A stretch of 7,222 bases of DNA from Chlamydiota bacterium (GTDB lineage: Bacteria > Chlamydiota > Chlamydiia > Chlamydiales > JAJFMI01). The stretch's first letter is position 1, and every line of letters starts with the position of its first letter. Positions 1 through 4,872 of this stretch are shown in pieces. Location of the stretch: the NCBI GenBank assembly GCA_021772235.1, contig JAJFMI010000042.1:1-7222 (forward strand), read 5' to 3'. The translations under genes and the position numbers were made by a program. A model generated the notes under the pieces. That model ran no database searches and had not been told where the DNA came from. It saw only the letters and a program-made list of their open reading frames with translations.

Positions 1-132
1 AAAGACAATTCCCTTTTTTGGAAAGTCAGGGATTGGCTGTACATATTCTAAAATCCATTGTGCATTTGCTGTTTCTGCTTGTACAAGTCCCATTGCGCAA
101 ACGCATGCTAAGAAAAAATTTCGTATAATCAT
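1..132 (-). CDS. apt: Adenine phosphoribosyltransferase, N-terminal part (cut by window edge), with signal-peptide-like extension
   Basis: APRT makes AMP and pyrophosphate from adenine and PRPP, normally in the cytosol, as purine salvage. Only the first 44 residues are visible. Residues 34-44 read PIPDFPKKGIVF with its leading Pro, the strongly conserved N-terminal block of bacterial APRTs (E. coli has a comparable QDYPKPGILF block). The PRPP-binding loop lies outside the window. The frame is closed upstream by a TAA four codons before the chosen ATG. Residues 1-19 look like a signal peptide: Arg4, a hydrophobic stretch rich in Phe, Leu, Ala, Cys and Val, then VQA before Glu20; ANA at 22-24 is a second possible cleavage site. 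Starting at Met14 instead would give a normal-length APRT N-terminus. Neither ATG has a clear Shine-Dalgarno, so the start is undecided. It lies 40 bases after paralog A, same strand, probably the same operon. Family call is good; export is only a possibility. Confidence 0.8.
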   Translation of the reverse strand, partial: MIIRNFFLACVCAMGLVQAETANAQWILEYVQPIPDFPKKGIVF

Positions 133-169
133 TTTGCCACATTACTAGGAATTCTTTTTTCGAACAAGA

Positions 170-188
170 ATACTATTCTGAATAGTAT
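170..188. repeat. Perfect interrupted palindrome over the stop codon of paralog A
   Basis: The 19 bases ATACTATTCTGAATAGTAT have 9-base arms that are perfect reverse complements around a single central T. They span the last codons (Tyr-Ser-Glu) and the TAG of paralog A, and end 38 bases before the apt start. As RNA this could fold into a 7-base AT-rich stem with a 5-base loop; as DNA it has the symmetry of a dimeric-protein site. There is no GC-rich stem with a U-run, so it is not a convincing intrinsic terminator. Function unknown; chance within coding sequence is possible. Confidence 0.5.
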
Positions 189-2464
189 GAAGGAGAATCA
201 CTCTCTGTATCGCAAACAATATCGTGCTGAAAATAGCGCCCACCATTGTCAGGATCTTCAGCCTCTTTAACCACTTCAAGCTCATCGATTTCTGTTTGCA
301 TCTCAACTACTCGTACTTGCTCTGGCTCTGTGAGCTCTCCTCCTTCACTATTCTTAATCAGCAGTAGAAGATCTGAAGAAAAGCTCTTACTTGAGGGCAA
401 AGCAGCTTCAGTTTTCACAAAAACAAACTCCCTTGCATGCTCTGTGCGTGCCACCAAATAGCCCAGACGATCTTTATGATGTAAGTATCCCGGAAATCGC
501 TTTTCGTCGATCCTGCGCTTCCCTGTAGGCTTGTAGCCTGCAAGCAGGGCCGCAGGCAGCAACAGGCTAGGTATTTGGTCCAATCCAATAAGGACTTTAT
601 CTCCCGGTTTTTGCATACGCGCTGCTGCTCGAAAAAAACGAGGTAGCACCGTGAAGGAACTCACATCTTTTTCTTTTGCAATAGGTGGAAAATTCCATCG
701 AATGCGGTGAAAACGTTCATCAGGAATAGCTTTATTGAGCTGTTTTGCATTCACCCCAAAACACACTTCAGCTCCAAGCCTTTTTAAGTAGGCCATCCTC
801 TCTTCAACTCCCTTCAAAAAACATCTCTCCGTAGCCCTAGACAAGGCGTGCAGCGCTTCATTTTCATCGCTGAACTTCGAATATTTTTCTTTTGCAACAT
901 CCATAGGATGAGAGAGCTCTGTTACTACAAGATGTTCCGCAATTTCTGGATGTTTTTTTACAAGCGCTTCGGAAAAGGTGAGATCTCCATCACCAACTAT
1001 CAAGTGTTTATAATAACGACGCTCACTCAAATTTGAAATACCCGCATCCTCTTCCACCTCCCTCAATAAGTGCTTTGCATATCGCATCCCAGCAGTAGAG
1101 CGGTGCTTTTCCCTGCTAAAAACACGCAAAGCTTCTAGATATGCCGTCTGATGTTGTCTGTTATCAGGACAAAGGTTTTTTGCTGCTTGATATGCTAGCC
1201 TTGCAGAACGAAAATCTAATTCTTGCAGCGCCCTTAACCCTTCATCTATTTTTTGTTGATAGCGCTTTTCAATAAACACAGCTTGAAAAACTTGAATGGT
1301 TTTTTTCCCAACTATGGCAAGAGCCCCGCTAGACAGCTCATAAATCCCTTTTACCTCTTTTCCTTTTGTCGATCTTGCATGAAAAGTCTCATGATATCCC
1401 CCATCAATATGTAAACCATCTGTAGCATCAAAAGCAATAGAGCCGTCTGACAGATGTGCAGCGGCATAAATATTTGATGCGCTGGGCTGATACCTCAGGC
1501 GCTCTAAATCCCCTTCTATATGGAAAAATTCTTTCTTTGGATTTACCAGCCCATCATCTCCCAAAGGAAAGAGGCTTTCCTGCCGGTTGAAAAACTGGTT
1601 CACTCGATATTGACAAACAGTAGCAAAACTTCTTTTACCTGATTGTAAATTCCAAAGAGTAACCTGAAAACGATTTCGCTTTTTTTTCTCAGCCAAAAGC
1701 AGGTGCGTCTGCTCAAGCAACCTATAGTCCATCACTTTAGGAATATTTAGATGTTCTACAATGACACCATTTTTAACGCGGTGCACTGTAAACCCATTTT
1801 GCAAATGATAAATCGCGCCTTCATTAGCAATTTCCGCTCCACCTCCTACTTCTAGGCTTTGTTCAACTTTTAACTTTTCTAAATCAATCAAAAAGACTTG
1901 CCCCACAACACGTGCGAGGATCCTCTTTTCAGAGAGAACCACAATCTGTTCTATCTTCTTATCCGAGATAAATGCAATTTTCGAACCATTGAAGTAGATA
2001 TTTCCGCTATGATCTCCTAAGAGCAATTCACCACATTTATATTCAGCTACGGCAGCAAACTCCACCCCAGCTGGAAAAACCGTTTCCTTCCCGCTAACAG
2101 GATCCCAGATATCAATTTTCGAAGATGTAATCAAACAGATGCCCCCATTGGAAAGAACCCTGCTTACCTTGATCTCCTCCGGGTAGTTTTTCTCATTTAA
2201 CATTTCCCAGCCATCTGTCGACCGCAATTTAAACTCAACACGCTTTTCTTTTTCAGAGTAAATAGGCGCAAATCGGCAACTTTCAAGAAGACGCTGCACT
2301 CTTTCTACTATTGTTCGACAATCGAAAAACAGACCGCTCTTACAATTTACTGAATAGAATTCTTCTTTACCGCTTATTTGCGCAATGACACGCCCTTGAC
2401 AATGCTCATAAAAGGTGTAATTCGTGCCATCATTTGTGCAGCTTCCAATTTTTATAGGTAACAT
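173..2464 (-). CDS. Paralog A: beta-propeller/TPR-like/BMT5-like (DUF2431-type) Rossmann methyltransferase protein, 763 aa
   Basis: Probably an S-adenosylmethionine-dependent RNA methyltransferase or a derivative; substrate unknown. Residues 1-45 are a block conserved with B (MLPIKIGS, then FYEHC at 18-22, VNC at 39-41). Residues about 100-395 hold some seven or eight beta repeats of propeller type (for example IDIWDPVSGKE at 117-127, GELLLGDHSGNIYFNG at 145-160, LSDGSIAF at 338-345). Residues 405-450 look like one TPR helix pair. Residues about 485-685 match the fold of yeast 25S rRNA m3U methyltransferase Bmt5: VGDGDLTFS (490-498, SAM loop), GVNAKQL (570-576), FHRIRWNFPP (585-594), FPGYLHH (657-663). 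The family's usual VDAT aspartate is Asn572, so activity may be altered. The tail carries EIDELEV (725-731) and TESDSPSYYSE. Start chosen because it aligns exactly with B; the Shine-Dalgarno is weak (AAGG, 12 bases away). No signal peptide or membrane segment seen. Downstream of B in one probable transcript. Confidence 0.82.
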   Translation of the reverse strand: MLPIKIGSCTNDGTNYTFYEHCQGRVIAQISGKEEFYSVNCKSGLFFDCRTIVERVQRLLESCRFAPIYSEKEKRVEFKLRSTDGWEMLNEKNYPEEIKVSRVLSNGGICLITSSKIDIWDPVSGKETVFPAGVEFAAVAEYKCGELLLGDHSGNIYFNGSKIAFISDKKIEQIVVLSEKRILARVVGQVFLIDLEKLKVEQSLEVGGGAEIANEGAIYHLQNGFTVHRVKNGVIVEHLNIPKVMDYRLLEQTHLLLAEKKKRNRFQVTLWNLQSGKRSFATVCQYRVNQFFNRQESLFPLGDDGLVNPKKEFFHIEGDLERLRYQPSASNIYAAAHLSDGSIAFDATDGLHIDGGYHETFHARSTKGKEVKGIYELSSGALAIVGKKTIQVFQAVFIEKRYQQKIDEGLRALQELDFRSARLAYQAAKNLCPDNRQHQTAYLEALRVFSREKHRSTAGMRYAKHLLREVEEDAGISNLSERRYYKHLIVGDGDLTFSEALVKKHPEIAEHLVVTELSHPMDVAKEKYSKFSDENEALHALSRATERCFLKGVEERMAYLKRLGAEVCFGVNAKQLNKAIPDERFHRIRWNFPPIAKEKDVSSFTVLPRFFRAAARMQKPGDKVLIGLDQIPSLLLPAALLAGYKPTGKRRIDEKRFPGYLHHKDRLGYLVARTEHAREFVFVKTEAALPSSKSFSSDLLLLIKNSEGGELTEPEQVRVVEMQTEIDELEVVKEAEDPDNGGRYFQHDIVCDTESDSPSYYSE

Positions 2465-2469
2465 AGAGC
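2403..2469 (-). repeat. Conserved 5' end of paralog A, copy 1 of a 67-base diverged repeat
   Basis: This stretch aligns without gaps to 4732-4798 at the start of paralog B, with most positions identical. It covers the first 20 or so codons plus five untranslated bases; both genes read GCTCTATGTTACC across the start codon. The identity continues only to GCTCT upstream and then stops, so the duplicated unit seems to begin just before the ATG, without the promoter. It supports the start codon choice in both genes. Confidence 0.8.
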
Positions 2470-2489
2470 TTTAGCCTTGTTTTTACGTT

Positions 2490-4793
2490 CTATTCTGATC
2501 CCGAAGAGTAATAATCAGACGAATCCTCATCTGTACTGCAGTCGTAATAGAAGCGAACATTTGATGCACCGACAGTTGAATAATTATCTTTACGAACCTG
2601 GTAGCGTTTCTCTTCTTTCACTTCAAGTTCATCAGTTTCTTGCTTAATAATTGTTGCAAAACGATCTTTGTTCGAACTAGGAGTTCCTTTGTAATAGTCT
2701 TTCATCAAAAGGCTCATAGATGCATCAAATCCTTTATTAGACCGCTGACGGAGATCCGATTTCTCAAAAACAAACTCCCGTCCACATGTCTCATCAGAAT
2801 ATCTCACAAGTTGTCCAGTAATTTGATGCTCATAGCCCGGATAGCGCGATTCATCAAACCTTCTTTTGCGAATGAGGCGGTACTTCGATATGGTGGCAGC
2901 GGGGATAAGAGGGTTTTCAATCTGTCTCTGCTTATAATAGCCCTGAGGTTGATCGAGGACAATATGAATGCGATCTCCTGGCTGCTGCAATTGCGCGGCA
3001 GAGCGAAAAAATTGAGGAAGTACGCGGTAGAATTCTTCACGGAATCTCGGATCACCAAATGGGCAGTTCCATTGGATGCGCTCAAATCTTCTACCTGAAT
3101 AATCTTCATGAATCTGCGTCGCATCCACACCAAAATTCACCGTAACGCCTTTTTTTCTTAAGCGCGCAACTCGAGCGCTTACAGCATGATCATTTTCGTG
3201 GTTAAGATGTTCTGTAGCTTCGGTACGAATTGCCACATCGGGATGCTTCTCAACCAGGGCTTCTGTGTAGAGAAATCCTCCTTCACCTACAAGTAAACGC
3301 TTATGATATTTTCTCTTATCAGGCAGTCCAATACCACTCTCGGAGCGAATTCTCCGAAAGAGTTGCCTCGCTCGCCTAGCACAAATTGGATCGTCAATTG
3401 GAACCTCAAGCGCACTTTGAAAAGCCTCTCCAACTTTAGTCTTTTCAGGTGCAATTCCGATTACCTCTTCATAAATTTTTCGCGCTAAATATAAGTTCCC
3501 CTTTTCAATCGCCCCTATCCCCTTTTCTTGTAACTCTTGAAGGCGTCTTTTCCTGGTGATCGGTTGCACGATTTGCACAGCACCGCTGCAAAACACAATC
3601 GCAATATTTCCATCAGGAAGTTCCCGAACAAACTGAGCCTGGCGATTTTTTATTATTGCCCCGCTGAAAAGCTCTTCTCCATCTTCAGAGATGATATGGA
3701 ATCGAGAGGTTGTGGTGTCAGTACAGTATGCAATTGACCCATCCGAAAGTTTACATGCAGCAAGTACTCCCCAAGCTCCCAATTCCGGCCCTTCATAAGA
3801 ACCTTCTGAATTTGTAAAATCGTGAAATTCATAGTGCTCACTCCACTTACCGACAGGAAATGCTAAAACACTATCTCCAACAAGAAAAGCACTTTCCTTA
3901 CTAAAGATGCTTTTTGCGGTCTCCTTCTTTATTATTCCTTCAAGAAATCTACCTGAATGACGATTGAGCAGCGTAACCGCTAGCATTTTGCTATTCACAT
4001 CAAAACATTCCCTTTGCAAAAATAGATGCCCTTCGTCGAGCACTATAAAGTTGTAAAAAGGGGTAGAGCCCAGTCTCTGCTCAAAGTAGTTTTCTTCAAA
4101 AGCCTCCATCTGAAAAACATCACCCTCAACCCAGCAGACTCTTCCATCTGAAAAAACACACGCTTGATCTGACACCTTCATTTCGGTTATAAGCATTCCT
4201 CTTTCAACCTGAATCGCGTAAACCACATCTTCTATAAGAGCAAGAATCACATCCTCATTTAATGCGACAATTTGCTTAACCTCACCTTCTCTCTCAAAGA
4301 AAACCTCTCCTTCTCGATAAATTTTACCCTTATCATCCCCAATGAGAAATTCCCCTGATGAGGTTTCAACAGCAGTTGTAATTTCTGCATTTTCTTCGAT
4401 TGTTATGTACTTTGTCTCATTTTCCACATAATTCCAAACAACAAGATACTCTCCTCTACCAAAACAGACCCTGCCATCTTTGCAGACAAACGTAAAAGAG
4501 ACCTCTCCTGACAGCTGTTTTTCTTTCAAACCTTTCCACTCTACAATCGCCTTAGGACAAAAGATGACTTCATTTCTGTCGGAATAATAAGTAGCCTTTA
4601 CGCGGCTATTTGCAAGCAACAAGGCTATTTTTTCAACGGCAGGAGTGTTATGCGGAAAGGAAAATCTTGAACAGTTGACAGTTGCAGGATCTAGACTATC
4701 CGTACCGATAGCAAAAGTTTGTCCAGCACAGTGCTCATAAAAGGCGTACTCTGCACCACCATTTCTATAACTTCCAATTTTAACAGGTAACAT
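2490..4793 (-). CDS. Paralog B: beta-propeller/TPR-like/BMT5-like (DUF2431-type) Rossmann methyltransferase protein, 767 aa
   Basis: Same architecture as A and the better preserved copy in most methyltransferase motifs. Conserved N-terminal block at 1-45; propeller-like beta repeats at about 98-410 (for example SSGEFLIGDDKGKIY at 145-159, LSDGSIAY at 349-356, LPDGNIAIV at 392-400); a TPR-like helix pair at about 418-465 (GAIEKGNLYLARKIYEEV); BMT5-like domain at about 497-680. Domain motifs: VGEGGFLYT (502-510), GVDATQI (555-561, with the expected Asp557), FERIQWNCP (570-578), RFDESRYPGYEH (645-656) and GREFVFEK (671-678). The first loop has Gly-Phe-Leu-Tyr where family members usually have Asp/Asn-Phe-Ser-Phe, so SAM binding is likely but unproven. 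The tail has ETDELEVKEEK (719-729) and ends CSTDEDSSDYYSSGSE. Known relative: yeast Bmt5, which makes m3U in 25S rRNA; the target here is unknown. First gene of the probable B-A-apt operon; start aligns with A, with a weak Shine-Dalgarno. No export signal seen. Confidence 0.84.
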   Translation of the reverse strand: MLPVKIGSYRNGGAEYAFYEHCAGQTFAIGTDSLDPATVNCSRFSFPHNTPAVEKIALLLANSRVKATYYSDRNEVIFCPKAIVEWKGLKEKQLSGEVSFTFVCKDGRVCFGRGEYLVVWNYVENETKYITIEENAEITTAVETSSGEFLIGDDKGKIYREGEVFFEREGEVKQIVALNEDVILALIEDVVYAIQVERGMLITEMKVSDQACVFSDGRVCWVEGDVFQMEAFEENYFEQRLGSTPFYNFIVLDEGHLFLQRECFDVNSKMLAVTLLNRHSGRFLEGIIKKETAKSIFSKESAFLVGDSVLAFPVGKWSEHYEFHDFTNSEGSYEGPELGAWGVLAACKLSDGSIAYCTDTTTSRFHIISEDGEELFSGAIIKNRQAQFVRELPDGNIAIVFCSGAVQIVQPITRKRRLQELQEKGIGAIEKGNLYLARKIYEEVIGIAPEKTKVGEAFQSALEVPIDDPICARRARQLFRRIRSESGIGLPDKRKYHKRLLVGEGGFLYTEALVEKHPDVAIRTEATEHLNHENDHAVSARVARLRKKGVTVNFGVDATQIHEDYSGRRFERIQWNCPFGDPRFREEFYRVLPQFFRSAAQLQQPGDRIHIVLDQPQGYYKQRQIENPLIPAATISKYRLIRKRRFDESRYPGYEHQITGQLVRYSDETCGREFVFEKSDLRQRSNKGFDASMSLLMKDYYKGTPSSNKDRFATIIKQETDELEVKEEKRYQVRKDNYSTVGASNVRFYYDCSTDEDSSDYYSSGSE
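2493..2651 (-). other. Conserved acidic Ser/Asp/Tyr C-terminal tail of paralog B
   Basis: Residues 715-767 of B. Two islands recur in the paralogs: a Glu-rich block, ETDELEVKEEK, and the end CSTDEDSSDYYSSGSE. A has EIDELEV and ends TESDSPSYYSE (nucleotides 176-307); C has EIEELEVKEEK and CSTDEGSSDYYSSDSD (from 6897). The linker between the islands varies in length and sequence, so the ends look selected as short linear motifs in disordered tails. B and C also share the 13 bases GAGTAATAATCAG (2506-2518 and 6928-6940, plus-strand reading). Role unknown: protein docking, a phosphorylation target or a secretion signal are possibilities. Confidence 0.6.
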
Positions 4794-4798
4794 AGAGC
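4732..4798 (-). repeat. Conserved 5' end of paralog B, copy 2 of the 67-base diverged repeat
   Basis: Gap-free partner of 2403-2469. The two copies agree through MLP(I/V)KIGS and FYEHC and share GCTCT directly before the ATG. Upstream of that the sequences are unrelated: A is preceded by the end of B, whereas B is preceded by the divergent intergenic region. Confidence 0.8.
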
Positions 4799-4816
4799 AC
4801 CAGACTAAAAGGTCTA

Positions 4817-4844
4817 TTCATAAAAATCAAGATTATGTTAAAAT
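4817..4844 (+). promoter_or_regulatory. Candidate sigma70-type promoter for the 668-aa gene
   Basis: TTCATA (4817-4822) as a poor -35 box and TAAAAT (4839-4844) as a good -10 box, 16 bases apart. Transcription would start near 4851, leaving a leader of about 20 bases that contains the GGAG site. A second TAAAAT at 4855-4860 is too close to the ribosome binding site to be preferred. Confidence 0.35.
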
Positions 4845-4858
4845 AGAGACCCTGTAAA
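4832..4858 (-). promoter_or_regulatory. Candidate promoter for the B-A-apt operon
   Basis: Read on the minus strand: TTTACA (4858-4853) and CATAAT (4837-4832), 15 bases apart, which is short for sigma70. An alternative is TTGACT (4871-4866) with TATTTT after 19 bases. Either would overlap the opposing promoter. The match is weak; promoter mapping is needed to choose. Confidence 0.3.
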
Positions 4859-4862
4859 ATCT

Positions 4863-4866
4863 GGAG
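4863..4866 (+). promoter_or_regulatory. Ribosome binding site of the 668-aa gene
   Basis: GGAG, 6 bases before the ATG at 4873, is the clearest Shine-Dalgarno in the window and fixes this start. By contrast B and A have only weak matches before their ATGs. Confidence 0.7.
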
Positions 4867-4872
4867 TCAATA

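Larger units (their letters stand above)
4794..4872. promoter_or_regulatory. Divergent intergenic regulatory region between B-A-apt and the plus-strand gene
   Basis: These 79 AT-rich bases must hold the start signals of both B (leftward) and the 668-aa gene (rightward), since neither has a same-strand gene immediately upstream. A small inverted repeat, AGAC-TAAAAG-GTCT (4803-4816), lies near B and would sit in the B leader or near its promoter. Candidate promoters for the two directions overlap, so expression of the two units could be mutually exclusive or controlled by one bound protein. Region assignment is firm; the exact elements are guesses. Confidence 0.6.

Noticed and set aside
97..132. 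Lipoprotein signal in the apt leader (Phe-Leu-Ala-Cys10)
   Set aside because: The lipobox is poor and only nine residues would precede the cysteine, too short for a lipoprotein signal.
140..142. Earlier ATG upstream of apt
   Set aside because: It is in a different frame from the APRT block and reaches a TGA after about 38 codons.
151..171. ATTCTT/AAGAAT inverted repeat after the stop of A as a terminator
   Set aside because: Only a 6-base AT-only stem with a 9-base loop; too weak for an intrinsic terminator, and the T-run is inside the loop and stem rather than after it.
246..461. Serine-rich 71-codon frame on the plus strand
   Set aside because: Antisense to the Glu/Val-rich tail of A; its Ser/Thr richness simply reflects the complement of Glu and acidic codons.
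521..549. CCCT-GCTTG / CAAGC-AGGG stem-loop
   Set aside because: Lies inside the coding sequence of A, needs a 4-base bulge, and B has nothing comparable at that place; probably chance.
2640..3098. Open frame of 152 codons on the plus strand
   Set aside because: Antisense to the methyltransferase domain of B, whose motifs are clearly in the minus-strand frame; no ribosome binding site and no recognisable protein.
2804..3133. 109-codon frame on the minus strand inside B
   Set aside because: Overlaps the conserved B frame in another phase, including the GVDAT to YPGY motifs; a shadow.
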